Shown here piece by piece: positions 24,216 to 34,289 of a stretch of DNA of 64,000 nt. How positions within the stretch are numbered: the stretch's first letter is position 1; each line of letters opens with the position of its first letter. Made by a program: the position numbers and the translations under genes. The notes below the pieces were generated by a model. The model saw nothing but the letters and a program-made list of their open reading frames with translations. It did no database searches and had not been told where the DNA came from. The stretch is from Haliotis asinina (lineage: Eukaryota > Mollusca > Gastropoda > Lepetellida > Haliotidae), in assembly GCF_037392515.1 (NCBI RefSeq), contig NC_090291.1:36231001-36295000 (forward strand), in the 5' to 3' direction.

Positions 24216-25012
24216 ATGAGAATCCCATAGTTCATGAAATACTCATGTCCAGGTGTGATGAAAACTGTCTTCCAGCTGCTGTTAGTTTTGTCTCGTGGAC
24301 AAGCTCAGGTGGAGGGGGGATTCTCTGTCAACAAAGAAGTTGAAGTTGAAAATTTGAAGGAAGTGACATTGAAAGCACAGAGGATATATGTGATCGAGTC
24401 AGGGCATGTAGGGGAGCTCTTGTTTCACCAGCCATGGCATGAAACAGGTATGAGAAATAAATTAAAAAGGAAGGACAAAGGAAAAAGACTGAACAGAAAA
24501 AAGCAAAAGAAAGCATGCATGAGATGATCTGGAAGAACTAAAGAAGAGAATGAGCACTGACAGCACGTCCAACAATATCTGCTGATGGATGGGCTGATAA
24601 GGCAGGGGCTACAGGAAAGTTGACATTCAGATCAAAGTCTTTCAGAAGGAGTACCGAAGAGAAGACTCTACAGATGAAAGATCTTGATAATAGAATTGAT
24701 GACAAGGTTGAAATATTAAAGAAATGTTAGTTCAGAAATTTGGAATAAAGAGGTATGTAAATGTGTGGCGGTCAACTGTTGTATTCATAGGTTTAGATCT
24801 CATGATGTTAGTTATCATGGCCAGAAATACATTTAAACAAGGTTTAAAAAGGCCTTAAATTCTAGTTAGGTTCATCTGTGTGAACCATGGTATCTAGCGT
24901 ACCTCCTCCAACTGGGAAAACTAATGAAGACCTTGTTCTGATAGACAGTCAAGTGCATATAGCGACATGAGATTGTGGTTGGAGATTACAGTTCAAACTG
25001 AGCGTCAAAATA
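24216..25012. other. No confirmed gene
   Basis: A 97-codon frame at 24234-24527 has a weakly hydrophobic start (MKTVFQLLLVLS) and a lysine-rich end. No domain, promoter or homologous copy was seen, so I do not call it a gene. Confidence 0.4.
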
Positions 25013-25066
25013 TTCACCTGCGTTGGCGGTCTTATCACATTTACTACCACCTTCCTCGTATATATA
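25013..25066 (+). promoter_or_regulatory. Promoter of ShKT gene A
   Basis: A 29-nt block at 25013-25041 is identical to 39128-39156 upstream of gene C. It includes the E-box CACCTG and a GATA-type site (CTTATCACATT). A TATA sequence (TATATATA, 25059-25066) follows. Shared motifs further up (GGAGATTACAGT, AAACTAATGA) show that the duplicated promoter extends at least 100 bp upstream. Function is inferred from conservation and position. Confidence 0.6.
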
Positions 25067-25089
25067 CAGCCCACAGCGACCGCCAGTCT

Positions 25090-25142
25090 CAGTCATACGT
25101 TCACTCCAAGGTTTAACATGCTCTTCAACAGCGTGGTGGAAG
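25090..25142 (+). other. Gene A exon 1 (5' UTR)
   Basis: GTTCACTCCAAGGTTTAACA and the donor AAG|GTAAGTTC match gene C exon 1 (39205-39261) almost base for base. An upstream ATG at 25118 starts a frame that leaves exon 2 in phase 0 and cannot join the ShKT exons in frame. The exon is therefore best read as 5' UTR with an upstream ORF. Confidence 0.55.
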
Positions 25143-25326
25143 GTAAGTTCGTATAATCGTAGTACAGCTGGAAGTAACCGTGGCAAGTTCGAGGAATAAA
25201 GGCATGTGGTTCTCTAGCGACCTTTCTCAATCAAAATATCCCTGATGTTATTATCTATGTAAAAGATAACGTGTACATTGAGGGGTTCATAGTAAACATT
25301 GGAGTCAAAATGGACATTCCACACAA

Positions 25327-25411
25327 ATGCAGGATGCAGCTTCCAAAATCGGGTCTTTTGTTGTTGCAGCTGTCGTGGTTGGCATATTTCTGGGCGACGT
25401 ATCCGTGTCAG
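25327..25411 (+). CDS. Gene A exon 2: signal peptide
   Basis: 28 codons plus one base. Reads MQDAASKIGSFVVAAVVVGI then FLGDVSVS, a typical secretory leader. Donor TCAG|GTAAGA. The acceptor probably ends at 25292 (GGGTTCATAG), matching GGGTTTCCTAG in gene C, so 25293-25326 is UTR. Confidence 0.68.
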
Positions 25412-26331
25412 GTAAGAAGGATTGGCATGTTCCTGGCCGACGTATCCGTGTCAGGTAAGAAGGATTGGCATATTTCTGGCCGACGTATCCGTGTCAGGTA
25501 AGAAGGATTGGCATATTTCTGGCCGACGTATTCGTGTCAGGTAAGAAGGATTGGCATATTTCTGGCCGACGTATTCGTGTCAGGTATGAAGGATTGGCAT
25601 ATTTCTGGCCGTTGTATTCGTGTCAGGTAAGAAGGATATGGTGATGGATATCCCGACGAATAATGCATGAAGCATTCTCATGGACACCAGGTCACACACG
25701 TAATTATATGAGGGCATTCTCACTGTTTTTCTGAGGAGTGAGTGAGGAAGTTTGTGTTTTACGCCGCACTCCACAATATCCCGGTTGTATGATGGCGGCC
25801 TACAAATATTCGTGTTCCCGCGTTGTAACGTGCAAAATGCATTCTCTGTTCTATGGGTAACGGGAATTCTACCATGACTTGAGTAAATACTGGATTGTGT
25901 TTGGTCAATCAAAGTCATTCAGAGGTATGTAATCACGTTATATACCTCTGAGTTTCCAACACAGTGTGTATTTTGTTAAAAATCTTGATAACTCGTTTAT
26001 GGGAGAATGGAAATGAACGTACTGTGTTAAAACGCGTAGCGTTCTGTTTCAAATTTCGTTACATATACCTCTGATTTCCAAACACAGTATGTTTAGCTCC
26101 TGATTGATTGTTATACAAGGACGTAATAATCCCGAAACACTATCGACATTATCTATCAAGAAGGAAACTCGTCAAGATCTTCAGTAACCAATGATTGTCG
26201 TAAGAGGTGGCTAACATCATCGGGTGTTCAGGTTCGTTGACTTCGTTTGTTGTCACATGTATTCCAATTGCGTAGATCGATGCCCATGCTGTTGATTGTC
26301 GGATTGTCTGGTCTAGACTCAAAGACCATCA

Positions 26332-26364
<33 letters not shown>

Positions 26365-28633
26365 AACAACCAAAAAAACCCCCAAAGCAAAGAACCAACC
26401 AAAAACAACAACGACAACAACAACATAAAAAACCCAAAAGACAAACAGAGAAAACAACTCAAAAGTAGCAAAACAACGATCCATATCAAGATGGAGGACT
26501 ATTGTAAGATCGTCACACAAATGGACATACAAACCCGCGCACTCAAAACAGCTCACATACCACACATCCTATACACATGTACGTTCATCATTGGTACCAT
26601 GGGTTGAAGTTTGGTTTCCAGTTCCAACTCCATCTGCAACTCAGCAGGACGCCTGTGTTGACCACTACCCGACCTGCCAGAGCTACAAAGGATGGGGGTG
26701 TGGCGGCCAGTACGAGGAATGGGCAAGCTATAACTGTGCCAAAACATGCGGACTTTGTGACAAGAAAGGTAAGAACATTTGTTAAGCTGCAATAAGTAAC
26801 TAAACGTGAGTTCTGCTGCACGGTAGCTGGGAGAAAGAAGTTTTCCGTCTTACAAAAGTGCGTCCTTCTTTTGTTCCTAGGTTCCATGGTTGCACACAGT
26901 ACAAACATACCCCTCACTGTAACGCATCCTGTGCAACCATGCCGTGACAGGATCACCAACTGTAAGGAGTACGGCCTCTTAGTATGTACCGACAAACAGT
27001 TTGAAGTTTGGTCTCGGAGTAACTGTGCTTCCTATTGCCAACTGTGTGGTGAGTATACAAAAAATGTCCACCCTGCGTGTGCGTGCGTGCGTTGCTGCAG
27101 CGCATAGATCCACGTTTAGCAATGTCGCATGACTTCATTTCAGTCTGCAGATATATCTCACAGAGACGGTTACTCATAGAAAAACACAAATCAAGAACTT
27201 CTATAACAGGGGCGGTGGAGTAGCCGAGTGGTTAAAGCGTTCGTCACGCCGAAGGCTCGGGTTCGAGTCCCCACATGGGTACAATTGTGCGAAGTCCATT
27301 TCTTGTGTCATCCGCAGTAATATTGCTGGAACACTGCTATAACTAACGCAAAAGCCATACCCACTCAACAAAGGTAACTTGGCCTGATTTACTCATCTAA
27401 AACATTATGTTGGAAAAAGTGATGTTTCTGTTAGTTTAGTATATTTGTTATCATATTTGATTCTTCCAAGAAATTCCGATGCCATTTTACTCAGAAATGA
27501 TGCAGTAAAATATAAATAATGGAATATGTAGAGAAGAGAACAATGTAAATGAGATTCTGAATGCAAGTCAATGAGTGTGGACATGGAACTGAACGACTCG
27601 AATAATTAAATCGTCACATAGCAACGGAAGAAGTGTTTGAACTCCCATTAAAATAATAAGGCTAAAACGTTTACACCCATTTGAAAGGTGTTAATGACAC
27701 ATTTATCACTGCTTACTTCGTATGAATTGTGTTAAGGTTTTGATACCCACCCGTTCCTAAATGTTTCTGTAAGTATCATATGTCGTGTCGCCATCTTGTG
27801 GAGACTCCTCTCTTGCTAGGTCTGTGAAGCGCCTGCGCAACAGACCCAGAGAACCAGACAGCTTATAGAAATACGGATTAGAATCTTCAACAACCCATGT
27901 TTCGCGTACTAAGGTGATCGGTTGGTCAGACACGATGACCTAGTTGCTGCATGTTGTTGTATTCAAACCAAGAAGATGAGTCCGCCTCCATGGAGAGTGA
28001 GTGAGCGAGTTTATCTTTACGCCGCACTCAGCAATGTTCCGGCTATGTGGCACCGGTCCGTATACAATCGAGTCTGGACCAGACAATCCAGTTATCAACA
28101 GTATGAGCATCGATTGGGCCAGTGGGGAACCGATGACATGTGAGAACCAAGTCAGCAAGTCTGACAAACCGACCCTGTTCGTCGCCTCATAGGACAAGCA
28201 TGGGTTACTAAAGATCAATTCTAACTCAGACCTTCATGGGTACTATGAGAGCAAGAACTATGTTAACTGAAGAGATAACTCTGTATAAGCACACATTTCG
28301 CTGTATTTGTTTAATTTTGTCTGTGTATTGTTTAATGTTTGAGTTTCTAAATAGTCCCTCTAAACCGGCATCCCATTAAACCGACATATTTAACTAATGG
28401 GTCTACATTGTCGGTTTAAAGGGGCTCAACTTTAGCTGGAATATTAGCTGTATATGGGATTCAACAAGTATCAAACAAAATGTTTCTCTTCTGAAAAGTT
28501 TCCAATTCCAGGTTTCAACGTTTGTCAGGACAAACTCTCCAACTGTGCTACGTACGGAAGCGATGTATGTGAGGAATACAGACAATGGGCACAAAAGAAC
28601 TGTGCTAATACATGTAGACTCTGTAATAAGTAA
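25327..28633 (+). CDS. Secreted protein with three ShKT domains (gene A)
   Basis: Four coding exons join in phase 1 throughout: 25327-25411, 26622-26768, 26881-27048 and 28512-28633 (stop TAA 28631-28633), about 173 residues. Residues 1-28 form a signal peptide with an uninterrupted Val/Ala/Gly/Phe core. Three ShKT domains follow, one per exon, with cysteine spacing C-x6-C-x7-C-x10-12-C-x3-C-x2-C; three disulfides each are expected. ShKT domains occur in sea-anemone potassium-channel-blocking peptides but also in many non-toxic secreted animal proteins, so no target is assigned. The start ATG was chosen because it gives the signal peptide and the phase that fits the ShKT exons; gene C shows the same arrangement. 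An alternative donor (AA|GTAAGT) overlaps the stop but leads to a phase that fits no later exon. It could be a short secreted peptide, a mucus component or a protease-associated fragment. Confidence 0.72.
25378..25635 (+). repeat. 43-bp tandem repeat spanning an exon-intron junction
   Basis: Six copies of a 43-bp unit. Each carries the last 33 bp of the signal-peptide exon and the first 10 bp of the intron, so the splice donor CAG|GTAAGA recurs every 43 bp at 25412, 25455, 25498, 25541, 25584 (GTATGA) and 25627. Confidence 0.92.
25636..26171. other. Gene A intron 2, first part
   Basis: Intronic. Contains a SINE-B tail fragment (minus strand, 25737-25800; GAGTGAGTGAGG and TTTTACGCCGCACTCC). 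Two similar passages ATATACCTCTGAxTTTCCAA (25938 and 26062) form a small local duplication. Confidence 0.5.
26172..26330 (+). mobile_element. SINE-B copy, 3'-truncated
   Basis: Begins GATCTTCAGTAACC and runs through GTCGTAAGAGGTGGCTAAC, CAGGTTCGTTGACTTCG and GATTGTCTGGTCTAGACTC, then passes into an A-rich tract in place of the usual tail. Confidence 0.75.
26331..26468. repeat. A-rich low-complexity tract
   Basis: Runs of A with interspersed G and C. The lysine-rich open frame through it (26247-26468) is an artefact. Confidence 0.85.
26622..26768 (+). CDS. Gene A exon 3: ShKT domain 1
   Basis: Acceptor TTTCCAG at 26615-26621, donor AAAG|GTAAGA, phase 1-1, 147 nt. A short Pro/Ser/Thr linker is followed by six cysteines (first DACVDHY, last CGLCDKK) with the conserved QYEEWA motif between Cys3 and Cys4. 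Nearly identical from GWGCGGQYEEWASYNC onward to the first domain of gene C. Confidence 0.82.
26881..27048 (+). CDS. Gene A exon 4: ShKT domain 2
   Basis: Acceptor CTTCTTTTGTTCCTAG, donor TGTG|GTGAGT, phase 1-1, 168 nt. An 18-residue linker with Thr/Val/Pro precedes CRDRITNC. Cysteine spacing is 6-7-12-3-2. The counterpart of 43107-43271 in gene C. Confidence 0.82.
27049..27209. other. Gene A intron
   Basis: Intronic, with a short GCGTG run near 27077-27092. Confidence 0.5.
27210..27367 (+). mobile_element. SINE-A copy, young-looking
   Basis: Head GGCGGTGGAGTAGCCGAGTG resembles a tRNA A box region; B box GGGTTCGAGTCCCCAC. Then ATTGCTGGAACACTGCT and a shortened CCACTCAACA tail. It lies in the last intron of gene A. 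This is tRNA-derived, not a tRNA gene: no acceptor stem closes. Confidence 0.88.
27368..27997. other. Gene A intron, continued
   Basis: AT-rich intronic sequence. The short frame at 27922-28143 belongs to the following SINE-B. Confidence 0.5.
27998..28245 (-). mobile_element. SINE-B copy
   Basis: GTGAGTGAGCGAG tail, TTTACGCCGCACTCAGCAAT, GAGTCTGGACCAGACAATCC, ACCGATGACATGTGAG and AGGACAAGCATGGGTTACT in the reverse family order. Confidence 0.87.
28512..28633 (+). CDS. Gene A exon 5: ShKT domain 3 and stop
   Basis: Acceptor CCAATTCCAG, phase 1. Reads FNVCQDKLSNC at the start and ANTCRLCNK before TAA (28631). Six cysteines with spacing 6-7-10-3-2. The protein ends two residues after the last cysteine, as is common for ShKT proteins. 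Confidence 0.8.
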
Positions 28634-28837
28634 GTCATGGTCAACCGTAGACAGCTCCCAGTTTCACCCAGTGCCAATAAGGTGCACCCTGGATTAGTAC
28701 CAAGTAGATGCTTCATTTGCCTACACTACCGCCTTAAGGTTCATTTCCCTTACACTATATCGCAATCATATATTTTCATTTTACCTGCCCTTCTACAGTC
28801 TCTGTGAAAAAGCAGAGGACATTTTATTAAAGCCACA
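28634..28837. other. Probable gene A 3' UTR
   Basis: No canonical AATAAA. AATAAG near 28675 and ATTAAA near 28832 are the nearest candidate poly(A) signals. Confidence 0.35.
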
Positions 28838-29055
28838 GATGACAAATGCTCTGTTGACAATCCTCTCTGCAGATGACAAATGCTCTGTTGACAATCCTCT
28901 CTGCAGATGACAAATGCTCTGTTGACAATCCTCTCTGCAGATGACAAATGCTCTGTTGACAATCCTCTCTGCAGATGACAAATGCTCTGTTGACAATCCT
29001 CTCTGCAGATGACAAATGCTCTGTTGACAATCCTCTCTGCAGATGACAAATGATT
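28838..29055. repeat. 34-bp minisatellite with acceptor-like units
   Basis: Six near-identical 34-bp units plus a partial one. Each contains TTGACAATCCTCTCTGCAG, a pyrimidine-rich stretch ending in CAG that resembles a splice acceptor. Open frames here in all three minus-strand phases are repeat artefacts. Confidence 0.95.
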
Positions 29056-29189
29056 CCAAGGCGCGCAGAAACTACGGTGATTTTACCCATACATGTATAT
29101 GTAATCTAGTTATAATTCTGACACACCTTTGTTTTCCATACAGAAATATATATGCCATTCCACAAGGATATAATTGACTTCAGTGAGTG

Positions 29190-29400
29190 AGGAACTGAGT
29201 GAGTTTATAGACATAGGGGTAGTGTTTGAGCCATATCTTGACTCGAAGTAGTTGTATATTCATGATAAATGCACACATTTTAGAAATGGACAGTAAAACC
29301 AACTAGAATATCACGGTACGAAGAAATGCAACTAGCACATATCAGTAACACAGGATTTCATACTAAGACAATACAGTATTTAAAAAGACTGAGGTTCAAC
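29190..29400 (-). mobile_element. LINE 3'-tail fragment, old
   Basis: GTGAGTTTATAGACATAGGG, GAGCCATATCTTGACTCGA, GGACAGTAAAACCAACTAG and AGACAATACAGTATTTAAAA follow the family order in reverse. Confidence 0.72.
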
Positions 29401-29439
29401 AACCCAGCTTCTTTAGGGAATCTGTGAGATCATGACAGA

Positions 29440-29720
29440 GGCGTGAAGTCCAGGAAAGATTCCGTTTCAGACGCCGGGGAGAGGAAGGTCGCGGGTTGGA
29501 TCCCCAACAGCGTCAAACCAAAAGACGTTAAAATATGGTACTTGTTGGTCAATGCCTGGCGCTCTGCGTAAATGGTTATAAGGACTGGTATGCTCGGAGT
29601 ATAATGTGTCTGAATGGGGTATTCGTGTTTAACAACGGCATGATTTCTCCATGGGCTGTAAAACAAATCTGGACTAGTACCAGCAGCCACACATACACAA
29701 ACACACGCGTGACACAGTGC
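29440..29720 (+). mobile_element. SINE-C copy (second tRNA-derived type)
   Basis: GGTCGCGGGTTGGATCCCCA (B-box-like), then AAAGACGTTAAAATATGGTA and GTATAATGTGTCTGAATGGG. This is the order of a tRNA-derived SINE known to me from molluscs, distinct from SINE-A and without a CTCA tail. Confidence 0.65.
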
Positions 29721-29724
29721 ACGT

Positions 29725-29795
29725 CGTCATATGAGCGATATATTCTTAAATGCGACATTCAACCACCTCATTTCACCTCATCGTTTCACGCGAGA
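29725..29795 (+). repeat. Diverged copy of the ShKT-exon upstream flank
   Basis: CGTCATATGAGCGATATATT and CATTTCACCTCATCG match the flanks that precede the ShKT exons at 30515, 39718 and 50120, but no exon follows here. Confidence 0.65.
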
Positions 29796-30156
29796 TTGAG
29801 AATCCCTACCTCATGCATTTAAACTCTAGACTAAACCTTAGAGAAAATATTTATAAGGATCTCTGAATAACCATAGACTATATTTCTTCACATTTCAGCA
29901 TATCCAGCTAACACTTAATATTCTTCCATATATCTTGAGACCGAATATATATTTTTCATGAATTTCTTCCTTTTTTTTGAAAAAAAAATGCTTGTCTTAA
30001 AAAGTCACAGTTCCAAAAATATAAAAAGGCCGTTTTCTCCCAGTAATGCGGAATACAATAATCATTGGAACATGCTGAATTGTTTCAACATACACTATTT
30101 CTATGTATGCAGATATAATACAATCTTTATCAAAAGATTATTTTCTTTGTTTTGTA
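29796..30156. other. No recognisable gene
   Basis: AT-rich, nothing supported. Confidence 0.5.
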
Positions 30157-30416
30157 GACCCATAAAGGTCCGAGGTAGAATAGGCCTTCAGCAACCCATG
30201 CTTGCCACTAAAGGTGACTATGCTTGTCGTAAGAGGCGACTAACGGGATCGGGTGGTCAGGTTCGATGACTTGGTTGACACGTTATCTGTTCCCAACTGG
30301 GTAGGTCGATGCACCTATTGTTGATCACTGGATTGTCTGGTCCAGACTCGATTATTTACAGACCGCCGCCATATAGCTGGAATATTGCTGAGTGTGGTGT
30401 AAAATTAAACTCAATC
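30157..30416 (+). mobile_element. SINE-B copy, near complete
   Basis: From ACCCATAAAGGTCCGAGGTA through CCTTCAGCAACCCATGCTTG, GAGGCGACTAACGGGATCGG, GGATTGTCTGGTCCAGACTC, to AATATTGCTGAGTGTGGTG and TAAAATTAAACTCAA. The flank of the ShKT exon follows directly. Confidence 0.9.
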
Positions 30417-30514
30417 GTCATATGAGCGAAATATTCTTAAGTACGACTTTAAACCCCATTTCACCTCACCGTTATATACAGCAATGTAAGTCTCCAATGG
30501 TCGCCACTCCCCAG

Positions 30515-30631
30515 ATTCCAACACTTGCAAGGACAGGCTTAGTAGCTGTGCATCATACGACAGGGAAGCATGCGGCGGGCAATACACCGACTGGGCGAAA
30601 GACAACTGTGCTAAAACATGCAGTCTCTGCG
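30515..30631 (+). CDS. Leftover ShKT exon (remnant B)
   Basis: Acceptor CACTCCCCAG, donor TGCG|GTAAGT, phase 1-1, 117 nt. Reads SNTCKDRLSSC and ends AKTCSLC, with all six cysteines and GGQYTDWAKDNC intact. Spliced to 31072 it would end the protein after Asp-Val. No promoter or signal-peptide exon lies between gene A and here, so it is either an alternative end (phase does not fit gene A exon 5) or the stub of a lost gene. Confidence 0.6.
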
Positions 30632-30782
30632 GTAAGTAAACTTTGCTAAATCCTTAAATCAAAGTTCACATTCCTGTTGGGTATTACTCCATGTCGAGAT
30701 TCGAACTTTGATCAGTTTCTGTTTTTCATTTAAAAGATTTTAGACTACAAGTGACAAATTAAAGATTATTTTCTTTGTTTTG

Positions 30783-31053
30783 TAGACCCATAAAGGTCCG
30801 AGGTAGAATAGGCCTTCAGCAACCCATGCTTGCCACTAAAGGTGACTATGCTTGTCGTAAGAGGCGACTAACGGGACCGGGTGGTCAGGCTCGATGACTT
30901 GGTTGACACGTTATCGGTTCCCAACTGGGTAGATCGATGCTCCTGTTGTTGATCACTGGATTGTCTTGTCTAGACTCGATTATTTACAGACCGCCGCCAT
31001 ATAGCTGGAATATAGATGATTGCGACGTAAAACTAAAATCACTCACTCACTTT
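30783..31053 (+). mobile_element. SINE-B copy, near complete
   Basis: Very close to the copy at 30157-30416 from AGACCCATAAAGGTCCGAGG onward; ends in AAAATCACTCACTCAC. Sits in the intron between the ShKT exon at 30515 and the terminal exon at 31072. Confidence 0.9.
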
Positions 31054-31071
31054 GTTTTGCATCTTTTTCAG

Positions 31072-31079
31072 ATGTGTGA
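31072..31079 (+). CDS. Terminal micro-exon of remnant B
   Basis: Acceptor GCATCTTTTTCAG, then AT-GTG-TGA, which in phase 1 gives Asp-Val-stop after the last ShKT cysteine. Its partner at 50328-50344 near gene C gives Asp-Leu-Val-Thr-Asp-stop from an equivalent position, which supports both. Confidence 0.45.
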
Positions 31080-31231
31080 CTGATGAAAGTTGGGCGGGGA
31101 CAGATTACAATCAGCAGTGATCAGATTCCATTTGTGTTCCCATGTGTAGATACCTATTAGCCAAAGCCATTGAACTGCAATGTCTCTTCTTCGTGTTTTG
31201 ATGTGACGGGTTTTTAATTCAATATTGAGTT

Positions 31232-31440
31232 GAAATTGATCTTCAGCAACGCATGCTTGTAAAAGGCGACTAACGGGATCGAGTGGCCCGGTTCGCTGAC
31301 ATAGTTGAGACGCTATCGTATCCCAATTGCGTAGGTCGATGCTCATGCTGATGATCATTGGATTGTCTGGTCTAGACTCGATTATTAGCAGACCGCCGCA
31401 ATATAGCTGGGATTTTGCTGAGTGCACCCTAAGAATGACT
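31232..31440 (+). mobile_element. SINE-B copy
   Basis: GATCTTCAGCAACGCATGCT, GGCGACTAACGGGATCGAG, GATTGTCTGGTCTAGACTCG and ATTTTGCTGAGTGCACCC. The end is degraded. Confidence 0.85.
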
Positions 31441-31640
31441 GTTTAAGATATGAACGCGAAATTAAACGCCTGTTTGTCCTACGGTTATAAACACCGTTAT
31501 GAGTTTATTATGTAAACGTTGTTTATGTTATATACAAGTTTACCATCTAAACAATGGTTCAGTCTCTAGACGGTACTGGTGTTTACAATTTAATAGCTTA
31601 AGGGGTGTTTAACGAATGTCTCACCTTTTCAAACGCAAAA
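31441..31640. other. No recognisable gene
   Basis: Unremarkable spacer. Confidence 0.5.
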
Positions 31641-31802
31641 CGGGGCGATGGGGTAGCCTACTGGTTAAAGCGTTCGCTAGTCACGCGGAAGACCCGGGTT
31701 CGATTCCCCACGTGGGTACCCATTTTCTGGTGTCCCCCGCCTTGATATCGCTGGAATATTGCTAAAAGCGGCGTAAAACCAAACTCACTCACTCACTCAC
31801 TC
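31641..31802 (+). mobile_element. SINE-A copy, best preserved
   Basis: Head CGGGGCGATGGGGTAGCC, B box GGGTTCGATTCCCCACG, body TGGTGTCCCCCGCCTTGATA, then AATATTGCTAAAAGCGGCGT and a tail of several CTCA units. A good reference copy for the family. Confidence 0.92.
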
Positions 31803-31879
31803 AAACACAAAACCCTGTTTACATTACCACTGTGTTTAGGAACTAAACATCTTGCGATTAAACAAAATGAATGAGTCAA

Positions 31880-32096
31880 TCTATAGCCCATTTTTATAAT
31901 CCATATATAAACTGTTTTAGGTATAATTGCTAGTTTTACATTCTTGATATTCTATGTGATATTCTAGTTGTTTTACTGTCGTTTGTCGACAGGTTTTTAT
32001 AATACACATATATTCCATTTTAGTGTTCTCGTCAGGATATGGCTGAAATATTGCCGATGTGACGTTAAACATTAACTCACTCACTCACAAATGAGG
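31880..32096 (+). mobile_element. LINE 3'-tail fragment
   Basis: CTATAGCCCATTTTTATAAT, CTAGTTGTTTTACTGTCG, TGTCGACAGGTTTTTATAAT, then GATATGGCTGAAATATTGCC and a TTAACTCACTCACTCAC tail. Confidence 0.85.
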
Positions 32097-34289
32097 AACT
32101 GACAATTTTGTACCCGTGAATTGTTGTAGGTATGTAGATTGTCTCTGCCCCTTCATACATCAGACAGTGAACGCATCTTAAATACTGACAAACTCGAGGA
32201 ATAGGTTAGTCGGTGGCTGCTCAGTAAACACCTCTCCATGGAAAAGGCTTACAAAATCATGACTTTCAGAAAACTCTGAACATATGCCATGCAAAGATAT
32301 CTCTAAATATTAACACCTACGATTTGAAAGAATTGTGTATTTTTCCTTGAATGAAATCCATTGGTAGTGTTGGGAATTGGCTGAATTTTCACGATCGATC
32401 ATCGATTAATGATCGGTCATAACTTAGTGTTTACCCCCCAAGCAAACAATATCGTAAAGTTGTCCCCCATCATATTTTTAGATGGCTGATTTTGTTTTTA
32501 AGTGGAACATTGGCCAAACTGTCTTTCCCAGTCACAAACGTGTGAAGAAACTGCACAAACTGTTTTGATTTGTTTTCGGCGAACTGTTCACCCAAGACCA
32601 ATTGTTGCAGGAGGGAAAGAATCCGTGAATATAGTCTTGAATAAGACATCCCAGCCACGTGGTACACAGATAGCCAATGGAAGACTTTCTAAATGCAGGG
32701 CATGATGGGAAGTTAACATTATCAGCATTTACAAGAACGTGTTACTGCTGAAAAAATGACACAACACATCGACACCAATGAGTTTGTTTGGCATAGCATA
32801 AATTTTCCAAATTGTATCATGTCTTTATGGATATATTTGGTTTCATTATGACCCCTATATATTAGAAGACATTGGCATTTCTCGTGTATAAGTGTGCCTC
32901 GGTCTGCTGTGCAGAATTGTATGTTTCTTAGAACACAAGAATTATGTTGACTGTAATCCGGATTCACATTGAAAGGGTTTCTAGGTTTGTCAGCCCCAAT
33001 CGGTGCCGTTGGGTTTAATCTTACTCTTGAATACATCTGACATTCACTCCTATTTCAAATGTTAAACACACACTCTTAAATATGATGGGTCTTGAACAGG
33101 ACAACAGCTGATGTGTAATATTACTTACGCGGCGGACTGTAAAACAGAGACACTTTTAATTCGATGTCCGTTTATCCCAAGAAATGAGATATCTGCCTCC
33201 GGACCATGTGAAAGGAAAACGTATTAACGTATTGCCATTTAGAACAAGACCATACAGTTACACGACAACACTCTTTGCTCCGGTGTCCCAGTACCTACCT
33301 GCTATGAGGAATGACCAGAATGTGGCGATTTGAAAACCACACGTCAGATAAAAAAGTCAGATTTTCCCTTTACCATCACGTTGATTATGATCATTACCTT
33401 TGGAGGAGCTTAGCGTCTGACTTTATCAACTTTCGTATATTATTATACACATCTTTGACATACCTCCTTTTCCGTTTCTTTAGTGACCTAGTGATATGAT
33501 ATAGAGTCCAAGTATTTCTGGACCTTTGCCCATACGTCCTTGCCGATGAGCTTCAGTTCAGAAAGACCTGTAGGAGTTTATCATCAATACCACCACTATG
33601 ATACTGTTCACCATACAACAGGGCCATAGTTAGCCTTTCTAAGTAAGGGGGCACCATCCACGTTAAACCAGTCTAATACCAATAGTTTGATGCACACAAT
33701 TAATCAACAAAAAGATTCTAGGGGGGACAGCTCTGTTCTCCCTTTACGCAGCAATACTGCGGCATCTTCCACAGAATTTACGAATATGAAGAAAGTCAGT
33801 TATGTCAATACAGCGTAGCGCTGTGAAATGATCAACATCCGGTTGCCGCCAAGTACACGCACGCCACCTGGTGCGAATAAAATCACCGGCGAACCCCATT
33901 ACTTTGTATTTTAGAGACAAAGATTATTCAAGCGTAAAGCGAGCTGGTGATGTCCACACTTTGTGATCCAGTTCAAGCAAACAGTTCAGAGATTTGTGTT
34001 ATTTATTAAAGCCTGTAGCATTGTCATCGTTCCAGATTTACCCTGATCAAGTACATCTGTGTTCAAGTATGACTGCATCCTGAGAGCCTAGTGTTCTTAC
34101 AGACATAATGACCACTTAGAGTGTTCACAGCTCTAGCTATTCAACTTTTACAGTCGTTCATCAAGTAAACCTTTACACATTCTTCCATAGGACTGATGGG
34201 AACTTATGCGGAGTTGTACTGAGGTCAGAGTGCAGTTGTTAATCTATTTTTCTCTCTTAGCAACAGTTATAAGTTATTGTTATTCCTTG
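32097..34289. other. No recognisable gene
   Basis: Short frames at 32502-32705, 32722-33036 and 33311-33499 show no known motif. AT-rich and repeat-poor. Confidence 0.45.

Noticed and set aside
24234..24527. 97-codon frame with a hydrophobic start
   Set aside because: The hydrophobic stretch is short, the tail is low-complexity lysine, and there is no promoter, splice context or homologue.
25271..25501. 76-codon frame over the signal-peptide exon
   Set aside because: It is the longer frame but leaves the exon in phase 0 and cannot join the phase-1 ShKT exons. The ATG at 25327 in another frame gives a proper signal peptide and matching phase in both paralogues.
26247..26565. Lysine-rich plus-strand and Phe/Val-rich minus-strand frames
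   Set aside because: Translation of the A-rich tract that follows a SINE-B.
26588..26995. 135-codon minus-strand frame
   Set aside because: Shadow of ShKT exons 3 and 4 on the opposite strand.
27210..27285. tRNA gene
   Set aside because: A and B box-like text is present, but there is no closing acceptor stem and the segment continues into the SINE-A body. The same holds for the copies at 31641 and 12001.
12261..29055. CRISPR arrays (36-, 43- and 34-bp direct repeats)
   Set aside because: The repeats are head to tail without unique spacers, and the genome is eukaryotic. They are minisatellites.
28750..29090. Three overlapping minus-strand frames of 87-99 codons
   Set aside because: Products of the 34-bp repeat, open in every phase because 34 is not a multiple of three.
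29535..29640. ShKT-like residue pattern (CVNGYKDWYARSIMC)
   Set aside because: At first it looked like a decayed ShKT exon, but the DNA around it (AAAGACGTTAAAATATGGTA, GTATAATGTGTCTGAATGGG) belongs to the SINE-C body. The likeness is chance.
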